Source: Variovorax paradoxus (GTDB taxonomy: Bacteria; Pseudomonadota; Gammaproteobacteria; Burkholderiales; Burkholderiaceae_C). Taken from it: a stretch of 64,000 bases of DNA. Shown piece by piece: positions 40,792 through 49,546 of the stretch. The position numbers were made by a program, and so were the translations under genes. The notes under the pieces were generated by a model, which was not told the DNA's origin, ran no database searches, and saw only the letters and a program-made list of their open reading frames with translations. Each line of letters starts with the position of its first letter. Within the stretch, counting starts at the first letter, position 1. The DNA lies in contig NZ_JAGGNV010000048.1 of assembly GCF_018614955.1 (NCBI RefSeq), forward strand, positions 1-64,000, written 5' to 3'.

Positions 40792-42282
40792 TCACGACCA
40801 CGACAGCGCCGACAGGTCGTTGGCGAAGATCGGCATGTCCTTCCAGAGCCCCTTTACGCCCTTCTTCGCGATGGTCGGGAACTGGGGCTGGAACAGGAAA
40901 CCGTTGGCCGCGTCGGCGGCGAGCAGCTTCTGCGCATCGCCCAGCAGCTTGACACGCTCGGCCGGGTTGGGCGTGGTCTTGATCTTGTCGAACAGCGCGT
41001 TGAATTCCTTCGACTGGTAGCCCCAGTAGTAGTCCGGCTTCGCGTAGTTGCCGAGGTCGAAGGGCTCGACGTGCGAAACGATGCTGAGGTCGTAGTCCTT
41101 GTTGCCATAGGTGCCGCTCAGCCACTGCGCCCATTCGACGTTCTGCACCTTCACGGTGATGCCGATCTTGGCCAGCTGCGCGACGATCACCTCACCGCCC
41201 TGGCGCGCATAGGGCGGGGGCGGCAGCGTCATCGTGAGTTCGAGCGGCGTCTTGACGCCGGCTTCGGCCAGCAGGGCCTTGGCCTTCTCGATGTTGAAGG
41301 GATTGACGCCGGTGGTATCCACGAAGCCGGTGGCGCCGGGCACGTAGTGGCTGCCGATCGGCACGCCGAAGCCGTCGGCCGCGCCTTCGATGACGGCCTT
41401 GCGGTCGATGGCCGCCGAGATCGCGCGCCGCACGCGCACATCGTCCAGCGGCTTCTTCTTGTTGTTGAAGGCCAGGATGGTCTTGGCGCGCGAGCCGCCC
41501 AGGATCACTTGGAACTGCGGGTTGTTCTTGAACTGCGGAACGATGCGTGTCGCCGCGCGCGGGAACGCGTCGACGTCGCCGGCCAAGAGCGAAGCGGCCT
41601 GTGCGGCCGGGTCGGAGATGAAGCGGAAGGTCACCTTGCGAAGCTTCGCCGCGCCCGGATTGCGGAAGCCCTCCCACTTGCTCAGCACGACCGAACTTCC
41701 CTTGCTCCAGCTGTCGAGCTTGTACGGGCCGGTGCCGACCGGCTTGGTGGCGTTGGTGTCGGCGCTCTTGGGCTCGACGATGACGGCCGTGGCCTGGCCG
41801 AGCACGAACAGGAGGTCGGGGTCGATCTCCTTGTTGATGACGACAACGGTGTTGGCATCGACCGCCTGCGTCGACATGTTGGCGAAGGTGCGCTTGTCCT
41901 TGTTGGTGCTCTTCTCGCCGCCGGCGCGGTCGAAGGAGAACTTGACCGTCTGCGCATTGAAGGGCTCGCCGTTCTGGAACTTGACGCCCTGGCGCAGCTT
42001 GAAGGTGTAGGTGCGCAGGTCCGGCGAAACTTCCCAGCTTTCGGCCAGCAATGGCGTGACGCTGCCGTCGGCATTGATCTTGGTCAGCGTCTCGAGGATG
42101 TTGTATTGCACGATCTCGGCGATCGCAGCAGCGGCGCCCGCGGTCGGGTCCAGCCCCGGCGGTTCCAGCGCCATGCCGAGCACGATCGAATCCTTGCGGC
42201 CCTGCGCCAGCGCGGCTTGCGGCAGTGCGAGCGGCACGGTGGCCAGTGCGGCGGTGGTCAGAAGGGTGCGGCGTTTCAACAT
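40792..42282 (-). CDS. ABC transporter periplasmic substrate-binding protein (peptide/opine type, SBP family 5)
   Basis: This 496-residue solute-binding protein has a signal peptide (MLKRRTLLTTAALATVPLAL, ending ALAQ). Family-5 features are LDPTAGAAAAIAEIVQYNILETLT, SWEVSPDLRTYTFKLRQGVKF, PVGTGPYKLDSW and VRRAISAAIDRKAV. It captures peptides or related compounds in the periplasm for the DppBCDF-like importer encoded just upstream. CTGGAG precedes the ATG at 42282. Confidence 0.9.
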   Translation of the reverse strand: MLKRRTLLTTAALATVPLALPQAALAQGRKDSIVLGMALEPPGLDPTAGAAAAIAEIVQYNILETLTKINADGSVTPLLAESWEVSPDLRTYTFKLRQGVKFQNGEPFNAQTVKFSFDRAGGEKSTNKDKRTFANMSTQAVDANTVVVINKEIDPDLLFVLGQATAVIVEPKSADTNATKPVGTGPYKLDSWSKGSSVVLSKWEGFRNPGAAKLRKVTFRFISDPAAQAASLLAGDVDAFPRAATRIVPQFKNNPQFQVILGGSRAKTILAFNNKKKPLDDVRVRRAISAAIDRKAVIEGAADGFGVPIGSHYVPGATGFVDTTGVNPFNIEKAKALLAEAGVKTPLELTMTLPPPPYARQGGEVIVAQLAKIGITVKVQNVEWAQWLSGTYGNKDYDLSIVSHVEPFDLGNYAKPDYYWGYQSKEFNALFDKIKTTPNPAERVKLLGDAQKLLAADAANGFLFQPQFPTIAKKGVKGLWKDMPIFANDLSALSWS

Positions 42283-42329
42283 GGTCAGGGCTCCAGGAAA
42301 AAACTGAGAGGAAGAAAGCAATCGTTACA

Positions 42330-43169
42330 TCATGCGCGAGCGGCCTCGCCAGCCGCAAGCATTTGGCCTTGCACGGCCGCAGGCTCCGCCCTTGGTACCG
42401 CAGCGAGCAGGGCTTGGGTATAGGGGTGTTCCGCATGCGCGAACAGTCGCTGCGGCGTGCCGCGCTCGACCACCAATCCGCGGTGCAGCACGCAGACCTC
42501 GTCGCACAGGTGGTTGACCACCGCGAGATCGTGGCTGATCAGCAGGTAGCTGATGCCGAACTGCTGCTGCAGGTCCTGCATGAGGTTCAGCACCTGCGCC
42601 TGGACCGAGACGTCGAGCGCGCTCACCGGCTCGTCGGCCACGATGAGCTTGGGCCGCGTGATCAGCGCCCGCGCGATCGCGATGCGCTGGCGCTGGCCGC
42701 CGGAGAACTCGTGCGGGTATTTGCCGAGGTCGGTGGAGCGCAGGCCGACGGCGGCGAGCGATTCGCCGGCGCGCTCGCGCTGCTCGGCGCGGCTGGTTTC
42801 GGCCAGCGCCTCGAGCGGCTCGGCGACGATGCGCGCCACGGTCTGGCGCGGGTCCAGCGAACCGTACGGGTCCTGGAACACCATCTGGACGTCGCGCCGC
42901 GCGGTGCGCAGTTCGCCCCTGGGCAGCGCGTGGAGATCGCGGCCGAGCAGCTTCACCGTGCCCGACGTCGGCTTGTCGAGCGCCATCACCAGCCGTGCGA
43001 TGGTCGATTTGCCCGAGCCCGATTCGCCGACGATGCCCAGGCTCTGTCCCGCGCGCAGGCTGAAGCTCACGCCGTTGAGCGCCTTGACCGTCGGCGGCGG
43101 GCCGAAGAGGCGCTCGCGCGGCAGCGTGTAGTGGCGGACCAGGTCGCTGACTTCGAGCAGAGCGGTCAC
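42330..43169 (-). CDS. ABC transporter ATP-binding protein (DppF-like)
   Basis: This 279-residue ABC ATPase has Walker A GESGSGKST, the signature LSGGQ-type motif FSGGQRQRIAIARAL, Walker B LIVADEPVSALD and the switch His in LISHDLAVV. The oligopeptide-specific C-terminal tail is short. It works with the other ATPase (43166-44152). The start overlaps that gene's stop by 4 bases. Confidence 0.93.
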   Translation of the reverse strand: MTALLEVSDLVRHYTLPRERLFGPPPTVKALNGVSFSLRAGQSLGIVGESGSGKSTIARLVMALDKPTSGTVKLLGRDLHALPRGELRTARRDVQMVFQDPYGSLDPRQTVARIVAEPLEALAETSRAEQRERAGESLAAVGLRSTDLGKYPHEFSGGQRQRIAIARALITRPKLIVADEPVSALDVSVQAQVLNLMQDLQQQFGISYLLISHDLAVVNHLCDEVCVLHRGLVVERGTPQRLFAHAEHPYTQALLAAVPRAEPAAVQGQMLAAGEAARA

Positions 43170-44152
43170 GCAGTCACTCCTTCGGCGATCACGTCGTCGA
43201 GCCGGATGCAGCGCACCTGGTGGTTGTGCGGCATCTGCGTGGGCGGCGGACGCGTCGTATGGCAGTCGTCAATCGTGAAGCGGCAACGGCCCGCGAAGGG
43301 GCAGCCCGCCGGCAGGTCGACCAGCTCGGGCACGCTGCCCTTGATGGTCGCGAGCTTCAGGCCGCGCGGCGCGCCGAGCGCGGGGCGTGCGGCGAACAGG
43401 CCCTGCGTGTACGGATGGGCGCGCTCGGCGAACACGGCCGCGGTCGGCCCGCTCTCGACCACGCTGCCGCCGTACATCACGAGCATCTTCGAGACGCTCT
43501 GCGCGATCACGCCCAGGTCGTGCGAGATCAGGATGAGCGCCATGCCGCGCTCGGCCACCAGGTTCTGGATCAGTTCGAGGATCTGCTTCTGGATCGTGAC
43601 GTCGAGCGCGGTCGTCGGCTCGTCGGCGATCAGCAGGTCGGGCCCGCAGGCCAGCGCCATCGCGATGCCGATGCGCTGGCGCTGTCCGCCCGAGAACTGG
43701 TGCGGATAGGCATCGAGCCGCGCTGCGGCATCGGGGATGCCGACGCGTTCGAGCAGCGCCAGTGCCTCCTTGCGCGCGTCGGCGTTCGACAGGCCGCGGT
43801 GCAGCCGGAGGGGCTCGCCGACCTGGCGCGCGATGGTGTGGACCGGGTTCAGCGCCGTCATCGGCTCCTGGAAGATCATGCCGATGCGGTTGCCGCGGAT
43901 CTCGCACATCGCGCGCTCGGGCAGGCCGACGAGTTCGGTGCCGTCGAAGCGGATGCTGCCCGTCACCTCGGCGCTGGCCGGCAGCAGCCCCATCAGCGAC
44001 TGCACCGTGATCGACTTGCCGCAGCCCGACTCGCCGACGATGCCCATCGTCTCGCCGCGTTCCAGCGTGAAGCCGATGCCGCGCACGGCCTCGGCGGGAC
44101 CGCGCTGTGTCTGCAGCTGGACGTGAAGGTTGTTGACTTCGAGCAGAGGCAT
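43166..44152 (-). CDS. ABC transporter ATP-binding protein (DppD-like)
   Basis: This 328-residue ATPase has Walker A GESGCGKS, the signature FSGGQRQRIGIAMAL, Walker B LLIADEPTTALD and LILISHDLGVI. The C-terminal oligopeptide-transporter extension contains CPFAGRCRF followed by C and H in the pattern of a 4Fe-4S cluster loop (about residues 290-310). It pairs with the DppF-like subunit to power import. Confidence 0.93.
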   Translation of the reverse strand: MPLLEVNNLHVQLQTQRGPAEAVRGIGFTLERGETMGIVGESGCGKSITVQSLMGLLPASAEVTGSIRFDGTELVGLPERAMCEIRGNRIGMIFQEPMTALNPVHTIARQVGEPLRLHRGLSNADARKEALALLERVGIPDAAARLDAYPHQFSGGQRQRIGIAMALACGPDLLIADEPTTALDVTIQKQILELIQNLVAERGMALILISHDLGVIAQSVSKMLVMYGGSVVESGPTAAVFAERAHPYTQGLFAARPALGAPRGLKLATIKGSVPELVDLPAGCPFAGRCRFTIDDCHTTRPPPTQMPHNHQVRCIRLDDVIAEGVTA

Positions 44153-44160
44153 GGTCGGGA

Positions 44161-45042
44161 TCAGCGGGCGCGTGCGAGGCGCGGATCGAGCAGATCGCGC
44201 AGGCCATCGCCCAGCAGGTTGAGGCCGAGCACAGCCAGCGCGATCGCCATGCCCGGAAAGACCGCGAGCAGCGGCGCCTGGAACATCATGGTCTGGGCTT
44301 CGCTGAGCATGCGGCCCCAGGAGGGCTGCGGCGGCTGCGTGCCGAGGCCGAGGTAGGAGAGGGCGGCCTCGGCCAGGATCGCGATGGCGAAGCGGATCGT
44401 GATCTGCACGATCAGCACGGCCGAGATGTTGGGCAGCACGTGCTGCATGGTGATCGCGAACGCGCCCTTGCCGCAGGCGCGCGCGGCCGCCACGTACTCG
44501 CGCGACCAGATCGCGTTGGCCGATGCGCGCGTGATGCGCGCGAAGGTCGGGATGTTGTAGATGCCGATCGCGATGATCGCGTTGACGATGCCGGCGCCGA
44601 ACACCGCCGTCATCATGATGGCCGACAGGATGGCGGGAAAGGCCATCGAGAAGTCGGTGAAGCGCATGATCGCTTCCTCCACCCAGCCGCGCCGCGCCGC
44701 CGCGAGCAGGCCGAGCGCGGTGCCCACCACCAGGCCGATGCCAACCGCGATCACGCCGACCAGGATGGACGCGCGCGCCCCCACCAGCAGCAGCGAGGCC
44801 ACGTCGCGGCCGAAGGTGTCGGTGCCCAGCCAGTGCGCGCCGCTCGGCGTCTTGAGCTTGTTGGCGATGTCCATCTCGTACGGAGACCAGGGCGTCCAGA
44901 CCAGCGAGACGGCGGCCGCGAGCAGCAGCAGCAGCGTGAGCACGGCGCCGATGGTGAAGCTGCGGTGGTGCAGTGCACGGCGCCAGAAGCCGGGCACCTT
45001 GAAGGCGGCTGCACTCGGCACTTGGGTGGGAACGGCGCTCAT
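44161..45042 (-). CDS. ABC transporter permease (DppC-like)
   Basis: This 293-residue inner-membrane permease has an N-terminal helix, a periplasmic loop with HWLGTDTFGRDVASLLLVGARASI, then five more helices. The EAA motif is in EYVAAARACGKGAFAIT, and the C-terminal half has LAEAALSYLGLGTQPPQPSWG, typical of DppC/OppC. It precedes the DppD-like gene by 8 bases. Confidence 0.92.
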   Translation of the reverse strand: MSAVPTQVPSAAAFKVPGFWRRALHHRSFTIGAVLTLLLLLAAAVSLVWTPWSPYEMDIANKLKTPSGAHWLGTDTFGRDVASLLLVGARASILVGVIAVGIGLVVGTALGLLAAARRGWVEEAIMRFTDFSMAFPAILSAIMMTAVFGAGIVNAIIAIGIYNIPTFARITRASANAIWSREYVAAARACGKGAFAITMQHVLPNISAVLIVQITIRFAIAILAEAALSYLGLGTQPPQPSWGRMLSEAQTMMFQAPLLAVFPGMAIALAVLGLNLLGDGLRDLLDPRLARAR

Positions 45043-45989
45043 ATGTCGCTCGCCTTGATGCGCGGGTCGATGACGGCATACAGCACGTCGACCACGAAGT
45101 TGACGATGACGACCATCGCCGCCAGCAGCATCACGCAGTTGCGCACCACGATCAGGTCGCGATTGCTGATGGCCTGAAAGATCAGCCGGCCCAGGCCCGG
45201 CAGGTAGAACACGTTCTCGACCACGATGGTGCCGGCCAAGAGCTCGGAGAACTGCATGCCCATCACGGTGATCACCGGGATCAGAGCGTTGCGCAGCACG
45301 TGGGTCCACAACACGGCCCGCTGCGAAACGCCCTTGGCGCGCGCGGTGCGCACGAAGTCTTCGCGCATCACTTCGAGCACGGCCGAGCGCGTGATGCGCG
45401 CCAGGATCGCCGCCTGCACCACCGCGAGCGAGAGGGCCGGCAGCAGCAGCGCCTTGAGCCCGGCGAACACGCCTTCCCCCCAGCCTTCGAAGCCGCCGGC
45501 CGAGAACCATTGCAGCTGCACCGAGAAAACGAGGATCAGCAGGATCGCGAACCAGAAGTTGGGGATGGCGATGCCCACCTGCGTCAGGCCCATCAGGCCG
45601 ACGTCGCCGAGCTTGTTGTGGCGCGCCGCCGCGGTGACGCCCACGATGAGCGCCAGCACGGTGGTGAGGGTCATCGCGAGCAGCGCCAGCGGCACGGTCA
45701 GCGCGAGGCGCTCGAGGATCAGGTCGAGCACCGGCGAGCTGTAGGCGTAGCTGTCGCCGAGCTCGCCGGTCAGCAAACCGCCGATCCAGTGCCAGTAGCG
45801 GGTCCAGGCCGGCTGGTCGAGCCCGAGCTTGGCCGCCAGCGCCGCCACCGCCTCGGGCGAGGCGTCCGGGCCCATGAGCATCTGCGCGGCATTGCCGGGC
45901 AGGATCTCCAGCACGAGGAAGACGATGACGGAAGCGCCGATCAAAGTGGCGATCAGCGTCACGAAGCGCTTGAACAGGAAGAGACTCAT
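45039..45989 (-). CDS. ABC transporter permease (DppB-like)
   Basis: This 316-residue permease is the first gene of the leftward importer operon. Six helices are predicted. It shows ILPGNAAQMLMGPDASPEAVAAL, the TVPLALLAMTLTTVLALIVG core, the EAA motif EDFVRTARAKGVSQRAVLW, and the C-terminal FYLPGLGRLIFQAISNRDLIVV of DppB proteins. The start overlaps no other gene, and the next gene (DppC-like) begins 4 bases inside its end. The short upstream region holds repeat copy E. Confidence 0.92.
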   Translation of the reverse strand: MSLFLFKRFVTLIATLIGASVIVFLVLEILPGNAAQMLMGPDASPEAVAALAAKLGLDQPAWTRYWHWIGGLLTGELGDSYAYSSPVLDLILERLALTVPLALLAMTLTTVLALIVGVTAAARHNKLGDVGLMGLTQVGIAIPNFWFAILLILVFSVQLQWFSAGGFEGWGEGVFAGLKALLLPALSLAVVQAAILARITRSAVLEVMREDFVRTARAKGVSQRAVLWTHVLRNALIPVITVMGMQFSELLAGTIVVENVFYLPGLGRLIFQAISNRDLIVVRNCVMLLAAMVVIVNFVVDVLYAVIDPRIKASDI

Positions 45990-46042
45990 GGGGCGGGGCG
46001 CAGCATAACCCGACGAACGCAACGACCGTGCCTGAACTGTTT

Positions 46043-46115
46043 GCCCCCACGTTCGGCGCTTCGCGTCCTCACTGCCGCCGGGGGGGCTTCGGTCGCCTTG
46101 GCGCGGCCCAGCGGC
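46043..46115 (+). repeat. Two-hairpin dispersed repeat, copy E
   Basis: GCCCCCACGTTCGG, CTTCGCGTCCTCACTGCCG and CGCCTTGGCGCGGCCCAGCGG align with copy A along the whole length, but the first hairpin is degraded (GCCGCCGGGGGGGC). It lies between the divergent ABC permease and ferredoxin genes. Confidence 0.6.
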
Positions 46116-46123
46116 GGCCGGCG

Positions 46124-46129
46124 GATAAT
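46124..46129 (+). promoter_or_regulatory. Candidate -10 hexamer (GATAAT) for the ferredoxin gene
   Basis: GATAAT ends 7 bases before the ATG at 46137, so a transcript would start at the A just before the codon. It is the end of repeat copy E or just beyond it. No Shine-Dalgarno is present. Confidence 0.3.
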
Positions 46130-46136
46130 TGTTGCC

Positions 46137-46397
46137 ATGGCCCTCATGATCACCGACGAATGCATCAACTGCGATGTGTGCGAACCGGAGTGCCCCAACG
46201 ACGCGATCTACATGGGCGTGGAGATCTACGAGATCGACCCGCACAAGTGCACCGAATGCGTGGGCCACTTCGACGAGCCGCAGTGCGTGCAGGTGTGCCC
46301 GGTGGCCTGCATCCCGAAGAATCCCGCCCATCTGGAGACGCGCGAGACCCTGTGGCAGAAGTTCCAGCGGCTGACTGCTGCAAAAGCGGCTTCCTAG
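46137..46397 (+). CDS. YfhL-type 2[4Fe-4S] dicluster ferredoxin
   Basis: This 86-residue small ferredoxin has two cluster motifs: ECINCDVCEPECPNDAI, and KCTECVGHFDEPQCVQVCPVACI, where the second has the longer Cys-Cys spacing typical of Alvin-type ferredoxins. It carries single electrons at low potential in the cytoplasm; the partner is unknown. It is not linked to an obvious operon. Its TAG stop overlaps the TAG stop of the convergent gene on CTAG. Confidence 0.9.
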   Translation: MALMITDECINCDVCEPECPNDAIYMGVEIYEIDPHKCTECVGHFDEPQCVQVCPVACIPKNPAHLETRETLWQKFQRLTAAKAAS

Positions 46398-46846
46398 TTT
46401 TTAGCCGCGCTCTTGCTGCCGGCCTTCGCGGCCTTTTTCTTCGCCGTTGCGACCGGGTCATGCGCGCTGAAGTAGTCGGATTCCTTTTTGCTCTTTTTCT
46501 TTTTCTGCGCAACGCCCGGGCCTTGCGATGAATCCGGCTTCGCATTGAGCGGCTTGTTGTCGATCAGCGCTGGTGCGCGGCGGGCCTGCGCGGACTCGAG
46601 CCGGACACGCTCCCGCTGCAGCCGGTCGGCGGCAGCCATGGCCTCGCGCGTGGCGCCGTCGGCCTCGCGCTTTTGCGTTGCATCCCGCGCGTCGTCGAGA
46701 GCTATCGCCTTGCCGCCCTGGCACGGCTGGTCGGTATAGGTGCTGCCGCAACGCCAGGTTTCCGTGCCTGCGTGGGCTGCAGGCGGCACCAGCTGAGCGC
46801 AGGCTGCCGCGAGGAGGGCGGCAATCGGTGCGTGTGACAGTTTCAT
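46394..46846 (-). CDS. DUF4124-like secreted hypothetical protein
   Basis: This 150-residue protein has a signal peptide (IAALLAAACAQLVPPAAHA) followed by ETWRCGSTYTDQPCQGGKAI, in which the paired cysteines and the YTDQPC core match the DUF4124 domain. The rest is a charged, Lys- and Ala-rich, probably disordered tail (KKKKSKKE, then AKKKAAKAGSKSAAKN). No function is known. The stop overlaps the ferredoxin stop. Confidence 0.65.
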   Translation of the reverse strand: MKLSHAPIAALLAAACAQLVPPAAHAGTETWRCGSTYTDQPCQGGKAIALDDARDATQKREADGATREAMAAADRLQRERVRLESAQARRAPALIDNKPLNAKPDSSQGPGVAQKKKKSKKESDYFSAHDPVATAKKKAAKAGSKSAAKN

Positions 46847-46876
46847 TTTTCTTTCTCTCCCTTGCTTCGCTTTCCG

Positions 46877-47509
46877 CTAGCCCGCGGCGGGTTCACCCCC
46901 GTCGCCCGGCTCGCGCCGCGGTGGTTTGGGGCGCGGCGGCTTGCTCGTGTGGATGAGCAGGGTCGCCTTGTCCATCTCGCCGGCCACCAGCGCCGGAAAG
47001 GCATGCAGCGTGCGGGCGATCGCGTCGTCGATTGCCTCGCGCTGTTCCTTGAGGGGTTTCTTCAGCACCCAGCCGACCACCTCGGACTTCACGCCCGGAT
47101 GGCCGATGCCCAGGCGCAGCCGCCAGTAGTCGCCGGTGCCGAGCTGCGCATGGATGTCGCGCAGGCCGTTGTGCCCGGCATGGCTGCCGCCCAGCTTCAG
47201 CTTGGCCTGGCCGGGCACCACGTCGAGCTCGTCGTGCGCCACCAGGATTTCGTTCGGCTCGATCTTGAAGAAGCGGGCCAGCGCGGCGACCGATTTGCCC
47301 GAGAGGTTCATGAAGGTCTGCGGCTCGAGCAGCCACACGGGCTGCCCGCCCACCTGCATGCGCGCGACCAGGCCATGGTAGGCGCGCTCGGGCGCCAGCG
47401 CGAGCTTGCGCTCGCGCGCGAGCGCATCGATCCACCAGAAGCCCGCGTTGTGCCGCGTGGCTCCGTACTCCGGGCCGGGGTTGCCCAGGCCGACGAACAA
47501 CTTGATCAT
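46877..47509 (-). CDS. pth: Peptidyl-tRNA hydrolase
   Basis: This 210-residue enzyme recycles peptidyl-tRNAs released from stalled ribosomes. Family residues are visible in VGLGNPGPEY, ATRHNAGFWW (the catalytic His), PQTFMNLSGKSV, VAHDELDV and GSHAGHNGLRDI. The C-terminal 20 residues are a Pro/Arg-rich tail beyond the usual end. It is the third gene of the block prs-rplY-pth, a common association, and a terminator precedes it. Confidence 0.95.
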   Translation of the reverse strand: MIKLFVGLGNPGPEYGATRHNAGFWWIDALARERKLALAPERAYHGLVARMQVGGQPVWLLEPQTFMNLSGKSVAALARFFKIEPNEILVAHDELDVVPGQAKLKLGGSHAGHNGLRDIHAQLGTGDYWRLRLGIGHPGVKSEVVGWVLKKPLKEQREAIDDAIARTLHAFPALVAGEMDKATLLIHTSKPPRPKPPRREPGDGGEPAAG

Positions 47510-47539
47510 GGAGCCGGATTATCCGTGGCTGGCCCAAAG

Positions 47540-47567
47540 AAAAACGGCCCGCGCGAGGCGGGCCGTT
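47540..47567 (-). terminator. Rho-independent terminator downstream of rplY
   Basis: On the minus strand a 10-bp perfect stem (AACGGCCCGC and GCGGGCCGTT, 5-base loop) is followed by TTTTTC. It lies between the rplY stop and the pth start, so pth probably needs its own promoter or readthrough. Confidence 0.85.
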
Positions 47568-47588
47568 GGCTGGAGGGCGCGGAAAGAA

Positions 47589-48251
47589 TTACTTCTTCTT
47601 GGCAGGCGCAGCCTTGGCGTCCGTCTTGGCGGCAGCCGGGGCGCCTTCTGCCGGGGCAGCGCCTTCGGCGGCCGGCGCGGCTTCTTCAGCGACCAGCGGC
47701 GGCACGGCCGACACCAGCACCGGGTTGACCTTGCCGTGGCTCACGAACTTCACGCCCTTGGGCAGGGTGATGTCGTTGACGTGGAGCGTGGCGTTCTTCG
47801 TCAGGCCGGAGAGGTCGACTTCGATGAACTCGGGCAGGTCGGCCGGCAGGCAGCTGACTTCGATTTCGGTCATCACGTGGTTCACGAGGTTGTGGTCCAG
47901 TTTGACGGCCGTGGACTCTTCCTCGCCCTTGTAGTGCAGGGGCACCTTGACAGTCATGCGGGTGCGGGCATCGACGCGCTGGAAGTCGACGTGCTGCACG
48001 AGCGGACGGAACGGGTGGTATTGCACGTCGCGCAGCAGGACCTTGGTCGTGGCGCCGGCGAGATCCATCTCGAGGATGGACGAGTGAAAGGCTTCCTTCT
48101 TGAGGGCATGCCACAGCGCGTTGTGATCGAGCTCGATCAGCTGCGGCTGGCCTTCGCCACCGTAGACGATACCGGGCGTCTTGCCCGTGATGCGGAGACG
48201 GCGGCTCGCACCCGTGCCCTGCTTTGCGCGCTCATAAGCGACGAATTTCAT
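47589..48251 (-). CDS. rplY: 50S ribosomal protein L25/general stress protein Ctc
   Basis: This 220-residue long form has an N-terminal L25 domain that binds 5S rRNA (MKFVAYERAKQGTGASRRLR, then GIVYGGEGQPQLIELDHNAL) and a C-terminal TL5/Ctc domain (VNDITLPKGVKFVSHG). The Ala/Lys-rich tail (AEGAPAAAKTDAKAAP) is typical of betaproteobacterial copies. ACAGGAGTAGTT precedes the ATG. It follows prs across a terminator of its own. Confidence 0.95.
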   Translation of the reverse strand: MKFVAYERAKQGTGASRRLRITGKTPGIVYGGEGQPQLIELDHNALWHALKKEAFHSSILEMDLAGATTKVLLRDVQYHPFRPLVQHVDFQRVDARTRMTVKVPLHYKGEEESTAVKLDHNLVNHVMTEIEVSCLPADLPEFIEVDLSGLTKNATLHVNDITLPKGVKFVSHGKVNPVLVSAVPPLVAEEAAPAAEGAAPAEGAPAAAKTDAKAAPAKKK

Positions 48252-48297
48252 AACTACTCCTGTGGAAGTCGACCGCGACCAGTGCGACTCCGGTTTC

Positions 48298-48322
48298 AAA
48301 AAGGGCGCCACGGAGGGCGCCC
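48298..48322 (-). terminator. Rho-independent terminator between prs and rplY
   Basis: On the minus strand a 7-bp stem (GGGCGCC and GGCGCCC, loop CTCCGT) is followed by TTTTTG. It lies 28 bases past the prs stop and upstream of the rplY start. Confidence 0.8.
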
Positions 48323-48349
48323 GGCTACTTGCTCAGGCCTCGGAGAACC

Positions 48350-49324
48350 TCAGAAGAGGTTCTCCTGGTCCGAGAACAAACTCATCACCGACTCGCCCTT
48401 GGCGATGCGCTGGATCGTCTCGGCGATCAGCGGTGCCACGGAGAGCTGGCGGATCTTGGTGCAACCTGTCGCGACGCTGGACAGCGGGATCGTGTTGGTC
48501 ACGACCACTTCGTCGAGCGCGCTGCCCTGGGCGATCCGCTCGATGGCGGGGCCCGAGAAGATCGGGTGCGTGCAATAGGCGTACACCTTCTTGGCGCCGC
48601 GTTCCTTCAGGACCTCGGCCGCCTTCACCAGCGTGCCGGCGGTGTCGATCATGTCGTCCATGATCACGCAGTTGCGGCCGTCGATTTCGCCGATCACGTG
48701 CATGACCTCGCTCACATTGGCGCGCGGACGGCGCTTGTCGATGATCGCCAGGTCGCAATTCAGCTGCTTCGCCAGGGCGCGGGCGCGAACCACGCCGCCG
48801 ACGTCCGGCGAGACCACGATCAGGTCTTCGTAGTTCTGCTGGCGCAGATCGCCCAGGAGCACCGGCGACGCATAGATGTTGTCGACCGGGATGTCGAAGA
48901 AGCCCTGGATCTGATCGGCGTGCAGGTCCATGGTCAGCACGCGGGCAACGCCCACCGTTTCGAGCAGGTTGGCCACCACCTTGGCCGAGATCGGCACCCG
49001 GCTCGAACGCGGGCGACGGTCCTGGCGCGCATAGCCGTAGTACGGGATCACCGCACTGATGCGCTCGGCCGAAGCGCGCTTGAGCGCGTCGACCATGATG
49101 AGCAGCTCCATCAGGTTCTCGTTGGTCGGCGCGCAGGTCGATTGAACGACGAACACGTCGCGCGCCCGCACGTTCTGGTTGATCTCGACGGTGACTTCGC
49201 CGTCGGAGAAGCGACCGACGCGGGCGGCGCCCAGCGAGGTGCCCAGATGCTGCGCGATCTCTGCGGCAAGGCCCGGGTTGGCATTGCCGGTGAAAACCAT
49301 GAAATCAGGGTGGTGAACCTGCAT
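48350..49324 (-). CDS. prs: Ribose-phosphate pyrophosphokinase (PRPP synthetase)
   Basis: This 324-residue enzyme makes PRPP from ribose 5-phosphate and ATP for nucleotide, His and Trp synthesis. It shows the ATP-binding flexible loop RQDRRPRSSRVPISAK, the divalent-metal motif DLHADQIQGFFDIPVDN, and the PRPP loop VIMDDMIDTAGTLVKA. The ATG at 49324 has GGGACG upstream; 49345 would add seven residues. A tRNA-Gln gene lies upstream on the same strand. Confidence 0.96.
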   Translation of the reverse strand: MQVHHPDFMVFTGNANPGLAAEIAQHLGTSLGAARVGRFSDGEVTVEINQNVRARDVFVVQSTCAPTNENLMELLIMVDALKRASAERISAVIPYYGYARQDRRPRSSRVPISAKVVANLLETVGVARVLTMDLHADQIQGFFDIPVDNIYASPVLLGDLRQQNYEDLIVVSPDVGGVVRARALAKQLNCDLAIIDKRRPRANVSEVMHVIGEIDGRNCVIMDDMIDTAGTLVKAAEVLKERGAKKVYAYCTHPIFSGPAIERIAQGSALDEVVVTNTIPLSSVATGCTKIRQLSVAPLIAETIQRIAKGESVMSLFSDQENLF

Positions 49325-49403
49325 GAGCGTCCCGGCAAAATGCATCCGGCAATGCGAAATGGCCCTTTTGAGGGGGCCGCCAATCTACGTGTCAATGAAG
49401 ATT

Positions 49404-49480
49404 TGGCAGGGGAGAAAGGATTCGAACCTTTGCATGCTGGAATCAAAATCCAGTGCCTTAACCAGCTTGGCGACTCCCCT
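49404..49480 (-). tRNA. tRNA-Gln (anticodon TTG)
   Basis: The minus strand folds as a full cloverleaf: acceptor AGGGGAG pairing with CTCCCCT, anticodon stem CTGGA/TCCAG with loop TTTTGAT and anticodon TTG, and T-arm AAAGG-TTCGAAT-CCTTT. The genome encodes the CCA end. It sits between ispE and prs, as is usual in this group. Confidence 0.93.
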
Positions 49481-49546
49481 ACACGGGTCGACGACCGAGG
49501 TCGTCAACCGATATGTCGCATCAGATCACAAAAGCGCTCTGATCTT

